A stretch of DNA of 64,000 nucleotides from NCBI GenBank assembly GCA_013397075.1, contig VWZS01002702.1, positions 248,324 through 312,323 on the forward strand, read 5' to 3'. This document shows, one piece after another, positions 1-12,514 of the stretch. Position 1 is the stretch's first letter. The number at the start of each line of letters is the position of its first letter. Source of the DNA: Rhabdornis inornatus (lineage: Eukaryota > Chordata > Aves > Passeriformes > Rhabdornithidae). The position numbers were made by a program, and so were the translations under genes. The notes under the pieces are model-generated. The model saw only the letters and a program-made list of their open reading frames with translations, had not been told where the DNA came from and did no database searches.

Positions 1-1653
1 CAGATGCACTGGTTTACAGAAACAAAGGTAGTTCTTGTGCTCAAATACTGGGTGACAGTGCAAAATTATTCATAGGAAGCTACTGTGATTTCATATCAGA
101 GCCACAGGAACTCAAAGGATATTGTCCAACATCCAGCTTTGTCCATACACACGGTAAAAGCATGAGAAAATGCTTTTATTCAAAAATCATGAGAAAATGA
201 TCGTATTCAATCAGTAATTACCAGGATAATTTTTTCATTACAAGTTTTGTGGGTCATTAAATGTTTTGTGCGCTTCAGATTAAGGACTGATGTGTACATT
301 ATTATCTTCAGAATGTTTTTGGCAAAACAGGTTTTATTAGATATTTAAATATTGTTAATAATTTTCAGCAGAAGAATTGAGTACGTCTCATCCAATGTAA
401 TACTAAAAGTAATTTTGTTGACAGTTTATTCTTATATCAGGTTATGCACTGTGATATTTTTGCGAACATAAAATCTAACAACAGCTTCAAAGCAAAAAGT
501 ATGTTTGTTTGGACTTTTTTTTGTCTACACTCTAAGAATTATTTCACAAAACGTGACAGCCCAATATGCCAAGTTACAAAAAAAGAGATAATGCTGAAGA
601 TAATGCATATTTTGTTTATACATGGGACCTGTAGTTCTGAGTATGGGATTCTGCATAGAAATCTTGTGTTTATATGAACCCCAGGGATGCATGCACACAT
701 CAGATGGGCTGTTTCCTTTTTCCCAGAAATAGTGCACAGACTCATGACTGATGTCCTACAAATCCAGGACTGAATACTGTACATTAAACTATACTTATAA
801 CAGTGATTTGCAGAGGCAGAGTCATAAATGCAGATCCTGAGTTTCTGAGCTAATTTACAAGATCTACACAAACCAGAGGTGAGAACTTCTCTTGAAGGAA
901 TTACTGACTTTGTGCTGAATCTATGGTTGTTCTGCTCTCAGCACAAGTTAGAGGGATCTGTCAAGCTGAGAATTGATAAAGCAGAGCTGCAAAACTCTTT
1001 TCTGCCTTACCAGTGATCTCCCCTCCTTGGCTGCCTCTGCAGCTCATGGGGGTGTGAGCTGGTCCATTTGTATGCCAATGGGAAGATTCCACCCCCAGGG
1101 AGTGGAAGAAATCCATGAGTTGTCTTTTGGCTCTTCACACTACTCAAGAGCAGAATTTCAAATACAAAAGAATGCTGCTTACTTTTAGTAGGACTAGCAA
1201 ATAAATGTCTGGATTGTAATTTTGTTTTTTCCACAAAAGTGTTGAAATTTCACATAAGCGCAAGAAAAGGGTTCTAATGCTTTTCCCTTCTGACAACTCT
1301 CTACAGGTTATACTGGGGCTGTGAACATAAATATATAGATTTATAATCCAATTTCTAGAAAGCCTATGAATAGGGAAAATTGAAGTGTTGATATCACCTG
1401 TTTCAGTGTATTGAGTCTGATATATCTCTGGTTTTGTATTTTTTTTTCTGAAGAAGCCTCGTAAGGATGATTTCTTGGTGCCTGTGCTTTGCACACAAAA
1501 AAGGCAGTTATCAAGCACAGAATAATTATCTGGGGCCTGTTACAATGCTGACTCCCAATTTTGAAAGTAAGTGTATTCATGAACAATTGACTGAAGACTC
1601 CCTTGCTCTGTTGAACCAGCAGAAAGAGCAGGAGAAGCCATAAAAATAATACC

Positions 1654-1667
1654 AAAAAAAAAAAAAA
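1654..1667. repeat. Poly-A run
   Basis: Fourteen consecutive A residues. No recognisable LINE or SINE body precedes it, so it is a simple repeat rather than a proven retroposon tail. Confidence 0.9.
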
Positions 1668-4574
1668 GGAATCACTTTCTGTTCTATCATCAAGTTTTCC
1701 ATCCTTAGTGTGGAGGAGATTGCAGAGACAGGAGAGCTCAGTTTCCAGGCCCACTGTCCTCTTAGTGTCTGATAGCATGGATCCCAATTAATGTCAGTTC
1801 TGAACATGACTTTTAAGATGAGAATTGTTTTCCACCCAAAGCTGCATATAATATAATATTATATTCTTTCATATAGGTCATCTAAACAGCTGTTGAATTG
1901 TTGAAGCTTCCAGCCACTGCTGATCTGAGTCAGTCTGAACTGATGACCTGCTGATGAAAAGCTAGAGTCAGATTTCAATCCCCTGAGTCATTTAGACTGC
2001 CTGCAAATGCATAATTAACATTTAAGATGCAAGTCTTTTTTTAGTAGCAGGAGATGAGGGATGAAGGTAGCCAGTGTTTAATAATCCAGACCATCCTGAT
2101 ATAACACTATGGAGAAAATGTCTGTACAGCTGGAAAGTGCAAACTTTGATAGAAAGGAAAACTACTGAGCTACAAGTCAATCAGTGTTTCACTGAAATAA
2201 ATTTCAACACTTCATTTTCACTGTTTGTTAAAGGATTAGAAGAGAGAGCCCTGGGGTAGGACAGTCATCTGAAGTATTGGAAATTCACTTACTTCAACAA
2301 AGTCCCCCCAATATCTTAGGAAAGGCCTTGCAAACACTCTTACATTCTGTGTAAGAGACTAGGAGACAATTCTCCTACGTAGGTGTCTCTTTTCAAAAGA
2401 TTGAGTTCATCCTTGTGTTGAATGGTACTTTTGGTTCCAGTTAAGGGTATATTTGCAGGAGGACAACTAAGCTTATATTGTTTATGAGCAATGATGTACT
2501 GTAGTGAGTTTGCCAATGTCCTTCCAAAATAGTGTTCACTGCATCAAGCTAAGTTCACTTTCAAATTTGCAGTGATGGAATTCCCATAACATGTTTTGGG
2601 AGACTTTCTGATGGACTAACAGATTTAAGTGTCTCTGAGTTTTTGCTGATAAACACAGTATCTATATTTTCTCTTACTCAGGAGTCATAGGATAATATTA
2701 TATACACCCAGCCTTTTGCCCTATTTTTTAAAAATATATTTACAGACTTCTATACCTGCAGATTTTCATCACGAATCACCAACAGTAATGGCCATCAACA
2801 GAGACAAAGGCAAAAGAAAGTATAATCCAATTTTACACAGAAAGAAATGTATAGAAATGTGTGAGGATAAATGAGAGACTGTTTACACTGCTCAAGCCCC
2901 TCCAAATCCAAAAAGGACTGCCTGCTTTGTCAGCTTATTTTAGTTAAAATTTTTCAGGTTGAAGTTGTAATTAAACTGGAAAGGTCCTTCAGCAGGGATA
3001 TGTTTTTGAGTGAAGTTGTGTCTGTCAGGCTGTAGTTCCCAGCTGGCAAGGTGCTGTGTTTGTGATGAGCCTGTGCAAATGAACTCTGCTTGCTCTTACT
3101 TGACTTCATGAAGAGGTAGATTTGCAGTCCTGCAACATTACTGAATTGAGAATGCTGGGCTGAGTGTTGGAAAGGCACCTGATTGCTTCTGAAGGGAGTT
3201 GGGTGAGATTATTCCACCTGTTGAATATGGCAGTAGAGCTGCTGTCAGTGGATGGAAATATCTGTTCCCCAGGAAAGAGGTCAAGGAAGAAAATGAGCTG
3301 TAAGGTGGGGTAGGAATGAAAAATTTGATCTAGTGAAATGCTAGCATTACCTGAATGTTTTGCAACTTGATTTGCAAAGACTAGGAGGAGGTAGTTTTTT
3401 ATAAAAGGTTTTCTTGAGGTGAACCCTTTGATTTAGCTGATGTTATTTGTGTAGGGCCTTGCCCAGGTAACAGACTCATTCCTGGCTCTGTGAGTGATGA
3501 GTAGGGCACAAAAATAAGGCATCATTGCAAGTGGCTTCCTCTCTGCTTCAGTTATTGAAAAGCCCTTTTCTAATTTTTGGCTTGAATTTATTCACAATGT
3601 CTTTGCTTGCATTTTGTCCTTTGGCACCATTGTTCATTAACTTAGAGTGCTCTTCTCTCAGTGATGCTTTTCTCCCCTCATATGTAGAGAGAGTCATCAA
3701 CTTCCCCTCAGCCTTCATTTTGCTGGAGTGAGTGAGATGAGTTCCTTTATTAACCTCTTTCAAGCTCTCCATTCACCTTCTCAGTCTAATGCCCTTTCTG
3801 ACACGTTTCCATCTGAAGTTCAACTTTTTAAACAAAGGTCAGGATCAGTATTATAGATAATATTCCAGATAAGACTTTATTTTCCTTTCTCTCACAAAAA
3901 GGATTATTCACTTTATAGTCTGACAGTAGTCTCACTGAGAATGTCAGGATTTCACACAGGTCAGAGAGAAGTGTCCCTACTTATTAGAGCTTTAGCTATT
4001 CCCTCCTTCATTTTGTCTCTTGATTTCAGTTACTTGTGATAATATGCACAAATATTTTTTCCACTTACAGGAACAAAGGCAAAATAAAAATTATTAATTT
4101 GTGAAGGATCATTCTTTCCTATCTTTTATCATAAATACTATGCAAGATTAAAAACACATGTACTTTTGTTCTTAATAAAAAATAGAAATTAGCTATCCAT
4201 GATCAATAATTAACAAAGCAAACAGAAACTTATTGAAAAACAATTTTAAAATTATTTCAACATTTTAAGCACATATTACAAAGTTTTCAGTTCATTGTTT
4301 TCTACATGGGCAAATGTTAATTTTTCACAATAATCTGTTTTTAGTAAAATAATTTTATTTATTAAGACATATGTGACTTAATGACGTACCTAGAATTAAG
4401 AAGACTACAGCTTATAAGGGCATGGTATATTACTTTCATAATGTCCTATTTTCCTATGAAAGATAAAGAAATATAGCTCCCTACTTTATTTTGTTATATG
4501 TCATACTAGTGGAGGTAAATCATATGGAAATGAGTAAAAAATAACTGTAGAAATTAATAGAATTACTTGTGATG

Positions 4575-4640
4575 TAAAATACTGAGTGATGTTCTACCTC
4601 TATTGAAATCTATGGGGTTTTCCCCTGACAAGACAAGAGA
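4575..4640. repeat. Possible ancient amniote repeat remnant
   Basis: The words gagtgatgttctacctctat and gaaatctatggggttttccc resemble a widespread reptile and bird repeat motif of the type 'gtgatcctgccccactgaagtcaatgg(c/g)agttttgcc'. The match is by recall of the motif only and is diverged, so the family is not named. A weaker similar word occurs near 47918-47945 (gagtcctggctccactgaaa). Confidence 0.25.
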
Positions 4641-4731
4641 GATTTTTCAACTTAAGTGTATCATAATTGAGGTCTATGGCTGCTTGCTGTGACAGGCGAA
4701 GTCAATACATTTAATTTACTTACCTTTTATT

Positions 4732-4744
4732 AAAAAAAAAAAAA
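4732..4744. repeat. Poly-A run
   Basis: Thirteen consecutive A residues following AT-rich sequence. No transposon body was recognised upstream. Confidence 0.9.
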
Positions 4745-5108
4745 TCCTCTCCTCATTTACATGCCTAACCAAGAACAGTTAAGATTTGCATGAAAGAGAG
4801 ACAAATACAGCATGAACAGTGTAGCAAAGAGAACAGTCCTACCAGGATGCACATGGAAAAATGCTGAATTGGAAAGTAAAGGTGCAATTACATGGATGGC
4901 TAATGTAATTCTTACTTACACAGTAAGGAAGTCAATAAATAATAATATTTAATAATAATCTCCAGATGGATTGTTAATGAATTACTAACTATTTGCAACA
5001 GCAGTGGAATATTTTTAATGTGTCTGCTCCCGAGAAGTCATGCCCAGGGCAGACCAGCACTGAGTCTTTGCATCACTCTCATCTTTAAGGAAAAGGCTTT
5101 GGCAAACA

Positions 5109-5134
5109 GGGGTAAGTAGGGAAGGGGTTTTGGG
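5109..5134 (+). other. G-quadruplex-forming motif
   Basis: Four G-runs (gggg, ggg, gggg, ggg) are separated by loops of 6, 2 and 4 bases, which satisfies the usual G3+N1-7 pattern on the plus strand. It stands out in otherwise AT-rich DNA. The same stretch contains ggtaagta, a good splice-donor word, but no exon was recognised upstream of it. Confidence 0.6.
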
Positions 5135-6582
5135 TTGTGCCAATGTTCTGGGAGCTGTACTTCTGTGGGGGTACTGATGCTTTGCTGTGTCTCATTGTAG
5201 TCACAGCAGTAAGAATGAAACGTGTTCTGATTGTTTTTATTTTTTTCCTCTGATGGTGGAAGCTTTCTTCTTTCTCTTAATTATATGATGTTTCATTATA
5301 TATTCCACTTGTGAGGGAGAGGTCTGGACAGTAAATTAATGTAGAGGGAAAAGATTTAGGCCACACAACATAATTTGTATAAATTGAAAAATTTCAGTTA
5401 ATACCAGGCTTTTTCAAGGCAATATTTACATTGTATCAATCATTCCTATCAAAGACAGAGTGAAGTGATTTCAGGTATATTTGCAAGTGCATCCTTCTTT
5501 TTTGCCAACCAGTCTCATGTCGCTCTAGATTGTCTCTGAAGTGAAGCCTAAACTACAGAATACAAGAAAAGTATCCTTCTGTTCTTATCCTTTCTAGAAA
5601 AAGACCAGCATCTGAGAATCTTTAATGCTTATTAATAGGAAAAGATATTAAATATAGTCTTCACCTTCATGTCCTGACTGCAATGGAAAAAGGTCAGTGC
5701 TGAGCTGCAGAGCTGACACAGCATATTACACCATTATGGTGTAAACAACTACACACAGGTTTACTTGAAAATTGTAGTACTTAGTTTGCTACTTGAAGGA
5801 GAAAATATAATGCCAGTAAGAAGAAGGAGACACCAGGTAGCAATTTCTTCTATTTGCTCTTTTTTATTACTGGATGTGTTTCCCCCATCCCCATATTTCA
5901 AATAGCAGTAGAAGGAACTATAGGTAGAAAAACATGGACATCATGTCCCTTCCAGGTTACACCTAAATATTTGTGTACAAGATGAAAGGGCCAAAGAGGG
6001 AGTGATCACTGGTTTTCTACAGTTAACTTCATTTACAATGAAGCTATCCTGTACAGAGAAAAGCTCACCTAACACTGAAAAACCATTTCTCCTAGAAATA
6101 AAATACCTCTGGGTCTTTTAAAAGTACTTTTGGCTAATGAAAACCACTATCAAAGAATTGGACTAGATGTGAATTAGACTGTAAATATAATTTCAAGAAA
6201 TAAATGGAAAAAATAAAGAAATAATACCCAATAACCTTGTCACTTTCTAGAGGATGTTTAAAGTAAACTCTCTGCCAAGATTTCTTGCAAAATTTGTGCA
6301 GCCGATGCAATACCACTGGTTTCAGCAATGGTGAAACACTAGTGCTGTCTGAATCATCTAAATTGCTTTGCAGGACTGTAGGAAACTACTGATTAAGCCC
6401 TTACAGGCTTTCAGCATTGGCTTTGCTCTAGCTGGTGGAATTAACAGATACAATAGGTTGTAGAAAATGTAGTCTGGTGCAGCTTTTTAGTGTTAAAGCA
6501 ATTTTGTACAAGACAAACACTGGTGTCTAGGCAAGGAGTTTAATGCATCAGTTGTGCCGGCCAGCCAAGAGAAAGAAAAGTA

Positions 6583-6880
6583 ATGATTTCTGGGCTGCAC
6601 GTACATGCTGCCAGGTCCTGCTGAGCTTTTTATACTCCTACACCTCCATGTCCTTCTCCTCAGGGCTGCTCCCAACCCTTTCTCTGCCCTGCCTGTACCT
6701 GTGGCTTGGCATGGCCTGAGCCCAGGTGCAGGACCCTGGCCTTGTTGAATTGCATGAGGGTCTCCCAGGCGCACCTCTCAGTGCCCTGGCTGGCATCCCC
6801 TCCCTCCAGTGTTCCACCTGCACTGCACAGCTGGCTGTGGCTGGCTCTGGGTGCCAGGAAGATCCCTGCTCTGCAGGTGT
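6583..6880 (-). mobile_element. CR1 LINE fragment (internal 3' region)
   Basis: The plus strand reads as the reverse complement of CR1. From about 6588 'tttctgggctgca...' through 'tgtccttctcctcagggctg' (6648 onward) to 'ccaggtgcaggaccctggcc' and 'catcccctccctccag', it follows the familiar avian CR1 sequence near the end of ORF2 and the 3' UTR, several hundred bases inside the element. The 3' terminal end is absent on the left, so this is a truncated internal piece, not a whole copy. The reverse-transcriptase frame is not intact, and short open frames across it are remnants or chance. The right border is vague: similarity fades after about 6840. Confidence 0.85.
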
Positions 6881-6920
6881 GTGCATGTCTCTAGCTCCTC
6901 TTGTTTATTCCCTGTGCCAC

Positions 6921-6940
6921 ATTTGCATATGCATTTGCAT
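6921..6940 (+). promoter_or_regulatory. Tandem POU octamer motifs
   Basis: Two perfect octamers (ATTTGCAT) lie at 6921-6928 and 6933-6940 in direct orientation, 12 bases apart, with the palindrome gcatatgc across the junction. The octamer is the known POU-factor site. Activity here is unproven. It lies just outside the right end of the CR1 fragment. Confidence 0.3.
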
Positions 6941-7862
6941 AGTCATTTAAGTTGGGCCCCTGATGAAGCTGACCTACTGGCTGGAGTTGGAATTCCCTTG
7001 TGCTGTCCTTCACAAGCTCTCCTGTTGATCTGCAATGCCTATCCAGGCTCTGGGCATCTATTGCTGGAATTGGCATCAGACTGGTGGAAGTTGGATGGAT
7101 CGAGGTTCTCGTCAATTTCAAAATTCAGTTTCCTTCTAGAGAGGTTTAAATTTAGCTGTCAATCCACTGTTGCTTGAGTTAATATAGTCCACCAGAAACT
7201 ACAAATGATTTCTCTACCAAATAAAGATATATTGAGGATATGGCACAGATTTGCCCAGTCTGAGCAAGGAGGTGCCAGGCCCTTGGAATTAGGATAGGAT
7301 ATGTGGGCTGCTCTATGTATGCAGCCTATAGGCTGGGATTTAGGTTGCAGCACATCTTAGAAGTTCATTATTTATCCAGGCTATAAGTTCTGCCTGTAGT
7401 TATGGGAGAGAAGTAAGTGCTTGCAGAAGGTAATTAACATCACCTTGGCAGAAAGATCTCCAGTAGAATACTTGACTCTGGAGGTCTTTCTCTTGTTCTG
7501 TTTCACTCTGTTCCCCTCTCTGTTAACTTTTGGGGTAACTAAAAAAACCTAAGCAAGCTCAGATTCCTAAATCTCAGTCAAATTAAATTATCTGACGTGT
7601 AGCTTTAGAGAACTTAGAATTTAGTATGTATATCATCAATCACTTCTTGAATATAGTGTCTTGGGATCAACTGAATAGAAATTTTTACTTTTCCTGGAGT
7701 TATGTGAGATTTTTGCCATAACTTTTAAGAATTCTTTCCTCCCTTGAGCATTTCCTTTTATTAAAGATTGCCCACCAAACTACTAGTTGGACTATATTTA
7801 ATTTGTTTAGCTTATTCTTGTATGGACATATTGATATCAACAAAATTTGCTCCACTATTCAA

Positions 7863-7877
7863 ATTTGCATAACAATG
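7863..7877 (-). promoter_or_regulatory. Candidate SOX-OCT composite site
   Basis: The plus strand reads ATTTGCATAACAATG, whose reverse complement CATTGTTATGCAAAT is the canonical adjacent SOX (CATTGT) plus POU/OCT (ATGCAAAT) arrangement bound by SOX2-POU5F1-type pairs in vertebrates. Both half-sites are perfect and have canonical spacing. The surrounding 7800-8010 bases contain further TAAT and ATTATG homeodomain-like words. Binding and function are inference. Confidence 0.4.
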
Positions 7878-8297
7878 CATGCATGAGATTTGTAAGGCTA
7901 TTATGCAATAATCAGCTTTGTATTTCCATAATTATGTCATAAGCAATTCTGCCATGAGTAGTGTCAGTGAAGTCAAATAGGAATGACATTACAGTCATAA
8001 AACATGAGAAAAACACTTGTCTGCAATAATATTAGTAATGACCTTACAGCTTCTGATGCCCCAGCTGCAAGTGGGTTATTGCAAACTGCATAGTTTTATG
8101 TGTGGTGTAAGTGGGTTTATTAAAGTGAATTTTTGATCACAAGTATTCCATAAACACCAGAGCAAAACAACAAGTTCATCCTTTTATTGAAACCTCTGGA
8201 CAAAATTGGAGGCAGCTGGAAGTTTCTGTGATGTGTCAGCCCAGATCATGATATCCTGAGCTATTGTGAGGAAGATGGGATGAAATTTAGAAGTGGG

Positions 8298-8345
8298 TTT
8301 TTTTTTATTATTTGTTTTGTTTTTTTTTTCTTGTGTTTTTTTTCC
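8298..8345. repeat. T-rich low-complexity tract
   Basis: Several T-runs of 7 to 10 bases are interspersed with att, gttttg and cttgtg words. It may be a decayed poly-A tail on the minus strand, but no attached element body was recognised. Confidence 0.7.
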
Positions 8346-11300
8346 TAGCTGAATTTTCTCTCTCTGATACATAAAACATTACCTGTATCTCTTCCTCCTC
8401 CCCTTTTTCACTTTTTGCTACTTTACAGAAGCCTAGTTGGAAAATGGGGTTTGTATTCTTTGTGCTAGACCCATTAGTAATTTTTAAGAAGTTGTACAGG
8501 CAGTGCTGCTAGGCCTGTATATGTTTTTATCTTCTTGGAATATGAGAATGCTCTCTTCTTTAGCTCAAAGGTTGGCTTAAATGAAATAAATCAGAATGCC
8601 AATGTTACTGTTTTTTTCTTTTATTGTTTTCTTTTTAGCCTTTTTTTATAAACACCAGAAAAATAGAAATGTGGAGGCTCTGCTAGCAGTCAACAGGTTT
8701 TAGAGAGAGAAGGTGAAGGGAGCAGGAAATGTTTCATAAGAATTCATAGCTGAATAAGCAGCTGACCTACACATCTGAGTGCTTCTTTCACACAGGTAAT
8801 GCAGGCAGATTATTTTAAATATCAGATCATTGCTTGCATAAGCATTTTTTATTATTTAATTAATTTTTCTATAGCATTTTTGTTTATACTTCTGTACTTT
8901 ATTTCAGTGTTCACACAGAATAATAATTTGTAGTCATGAATCAGTAGCATTTGAAGGTCATTTTAAGGTGCTGGTATGTTAACTAATGCAACAAAATAGA
9001 AACTAATTTTTAGTCAAGCTTATCTTAATTGTGCATTTTCATTTACTTGTCTGTAAATCATTACCCTAGTTTTGAATCTTGTGCTGTATTTTTATCTTTA
9101 ATAGACCATCTTTCATTATCAAATGAACATTTGAATATTATAACAATGACAATCCCAGAAATTTTATAATGAAAAGCAAGTGCGATAGAGCACACACTAG
9201 TCAGATGTTACTGAAAAAGTCAGTAATGTTGATGCTGTTTAGATAGATGTTCCTGTTCAAAGAATTTAAAAGTATCAGAGAAATCTTCTGAGCTTTATTA
9301 TCACCACTTGTAATTTAATCTAAACAAAGATATAGAAAACAAATAATGCAATAAAAGGACCAGTCCCTTTGAGATTGTAACAAATATATCTAGGCATGTC
9401 TACGTTGCACAAACATGAGAATTAACAAATTTGTATGTTCACATGTGCATTAATCTCAACAGAAACAAAATTGTTCATGCAACTGATTATGTAATTTTTT
9501 TACTTTGTTATGGTCATTTATTTCTACACATGAAATTAGTTATGCTGACTGAAAAAAATGCCATTTATCCACGCACTTATGTCTATTGTCTGATTTTACC
9601 TGTAAGGAACAATCTATGTTTTTAAAGAAATGACAAATTGGAACTAAGTGCACATTTCTCTCAATGTTCCAATAAAAGCTTTTTGAACCAAGGGCACAGA
9701 CTGCCTGACCAGTGAGCCGTGTGATAAAGCACAAACAGTGCAGGAAATGAAAACCCTGGGAGTAGCAGATGATGTGGGCAGGAGGCACAGGTATTTCACT
9801 CAACTCTATCTGGTTCACTCCCCAGGCTCTCAAAGAAAACTTAAACATTATTTACTCAACCATGTGCTAGTTAAAACCAATATCTCTAGACCATCTGTTC
9901 AGGAAGATGACCTCATGCAACTTTCTGCCCCAGCATTACGTCAATGTAATTCTGACTAATCAATCTCTGCTTGATCACATTGTCTTACCTATAGAGAAGA
10001 AAAAGGTCGACTTAGATTTAGCTGGGTATTTCAGCATCATTTTGTGAAAAGCAGTAAGATCCTTAGTTATGATAAAGTATCTTGGCTCTCCTGGATGATG
10101 GGAGCTTCTCTGAAATATGCCAGATGAAGGGCTTGGCCATGTATATTCAATATATCAAACTATAATTTTGCGATTTTTCACTATGAAATGTGTTCCTTTT
10201 CAAAACATTCTTCAGAGATATCAATATTGTTTGGATCTTCAGGATTTTCTCATATCTAACTATCTATTTTATTCCAATTATATCCTCATATTTAGGTGGG
10301 GTTGCTTCCACGATAAACTATTGTACTGTGAAATGGCTAAAATACTTCTGCATACTACTAACTTCTCAGTGTGAAGTGCAGTTTTGCATTGTGGACCTTG
10401 CATGTCAAAATGGCTGTTGGTTATAACCAAAGAATCTTGCAAATAAATAAATTACAAAGTACCAAAACAGTTCATAGTGTCAGCCTAGGAGTTCCTGAAT
10501 GGAAAGAAGTGCAAGTAATGATCAATGGTTTTTCAAATTCAGTGTGTGAGTACCTGGGTTTCCAGGAGTTTAGCACCAAAATGGATACCTGATGAGCACC
10601 TAGAATTATGCCAGGAGTTTTGATCAATTGTGCTTCATCTAATCAGGTTAGTGTTGAGTATTTAATCTGTGGATGTACTCAGTGTCTAAACTGAGGAGAA
10701 AATATTCATTAATTTGCCTTTTCTCCATACTTTATATTCTGCTTGTTTTTTCAGATCCAGTTTAAATGTATGTGCATGAATCTTACTTTAATGGTGGGGA
10801 GGATTTGGTTCAATGTTCACCTTGAAATGTTGTGAAAGCCTGGTTAGACATTCTAACACTGAACATGGTTTTACTGAGCATTTTCACATGTTCCTGTCAC
10901 TTCTGTTTATTCATTCACACCTTTGCTCCTTTCTGATATAGTTCCTGTTTGTTGCCAGGCAACTCTGGCTGTATTATGCAGGATCTGCAGTACACCCAGA
11001 ACTAAATTGCAGCGCACTGTAAAGCAATAAGCGATGGTAGGCTGTACTTTTTTCTTAATCACACCATACCTTTGTTTTCCAACTCTTTGTTTTCAATTAT
11101 TGGTCATCTGAAGGTTGGAAACTTCCCAGAAATGTACTCAACAGAGAAAGATTGATCAGGAACACAATGAAATGTGGAAAAAAATTGAAAAGCATATTTA
11201 TGTTTAATCCTGATTCTTCTAAAATACCTTTGGGATGTGCCATTGTCTTTTGAGGCATCGCTGTTTTGATGTGTGTTTTCACACTTCTCAGCCTAACTGT

Positions 11301-12514
11301 GTTACATCAGATTGTTAGTGAGCATCAGCACTACCTAGAGACAGGCAGAGATACCATGGAGTTGAATAACTTCTTTTTATTTACATTGTTGTGGAACTTC
11401 AGGCACAAAGAGGTTGTGTGTGTGCATTTTTATGGCACTGTGATATGTGGAGCTGGTGGCTGGGGTTGTTCTATCCAATAGAGCTATAAACTTCTTTAAT
11501 CAGTGTGGATGGGGCATTGGAGGGAAAACGTTTTGTATAAGATCCTGGAAAGTCTTTCTAAAAAGACAAATAAGAAAGGAAATTTACAGTTGCTTCAACA
11601 AATACATGTCTAATGCTGAGGAGAATAAATCTCACACATGGGGATTCATCTACATGCTATTAAAGTTGACGTGTTAATATCAAAGCATTAAAATATGTAA
11701 ATAGCATAAGCATGCACAAAATCCTAATTACGGCTTTACATTATCAACTCATTTACTCCCTGATATTTTATGACTATTCAGCTGTGTCAGCAAGCAATTA
11801 TAAAAATCTACTACAACTTGATGGTAATGCATTTTTGTGTATTTCCTTTTCTTTCCAAAAACATTCTCCCAGTCCTGCAAGAGAACAGCATGGAAAAAAC
11901 TCATATTGCTGAGTTTTTGCATGAACAACATATGCTTTGAGTTTCTAGCGGTTCAGTGGTCTTTCTTTTATACTGCTTACCAAAAAAGGCAGATTTATAT
12001 GCAGGCTAATGAGAAGTGACATTTCTTACGCTCTCTGCTACAGTTACAGTGCAAATTTAATCCATTGCAGGTGTTATATCATTACAAAATAAGCTGGAGG
12101 CATATGAGCACTGAGGAAAAACTTAACAGTTATTATCATGGAAAAAGATGCTTCATTTTATAAAGTATTGTACCTTTTCAGTCATAAAGTCTTTACAGCA
12201 GGGAAGAAATTTGTCATAAAATCTGTACTGCCAACCTGTAATAAGACAGTCTCTTTTTTCCCTCCCAATAACTTCAAACAGCTATTGAAAGCAGACAGCA
12301 GTGATGTGATATTTCTTGATTTCACTAAGTGTCTGAATTTTGATCATGCTTTAAATTAAATGGAAACTTCTTTGGCAATGTAATATTGCTATTGTGATGA
12401 GCCTCTTGATTTATAAAAAGAAACATTTCATGTCACAGCAACTTGAGAGATATCAGGTTCTGTTCTGTCAGTTCTTTAGTGATATTAAAGAGATGTTGCA
12501 TAGAAAAAAAACTA

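Larger units (their letters stand above)
1..6582. other. Gene-free AT-rich unique DNA
   Basis: Both strands were read without finding a convincing exon, RNA gene or well-preserved transposon. Open frames here are short, and the longest (about 148 codons, minus strand, 1341-1787) runs through a poly-T stretch and has low-complexity F/L-rich translation, so it is judged to be chance. The segment holds A-runs at 1654-1667 and 4732-4744, an AAT-rich patch near 4936-4959, a G-quadruplex motif at 5109-5134, and a possible ancient amniote repeat near 4575-4640. The rest is unremarkable intergenic or intronic sequence. Confidence 0.7.
6881..12514. other. Gene-free unique DNA with a few motif clusters
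   Basis: No exon, RNA gene or further transposon could be supported. About 6950-7110 is somewhat richer in GC, and its origin is unexplained. T-rich low-complexity sequence occupies about 8298-8345. The segment also contains the tandem octamers at 6921-6940, the SOX-OCT composite motif at 7863-7877 and a 14-base perfect palindrome TTGGTTATAACCAA at 10417-10430. Several 60-100 codon open frames (for example 9738-9959 plus) carry no recognisable domain and lack convincing splice or start context. Confidence 0.65.

Noticed and set aside
1341..1787. 148-codon minus-strand open frame
   Set aside because: It includes a translated homopolymer (FFFFF) and low-complexity L/F-rich sequence, with no domain and no conserved-looking start.
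6935..6945. miR-153-like word ttgcatagtca
   Set aside because: An 11-base match only. It is part of the octamer cluster and has no pairing arm.
10417..10436. miR-9-like word on the minus strand (tctttggttat)
   Set aside because: The match stops after the seed region, and the local structure is just a short palindrome (ttggttataaccaa) with no precursor-sized hairpin.
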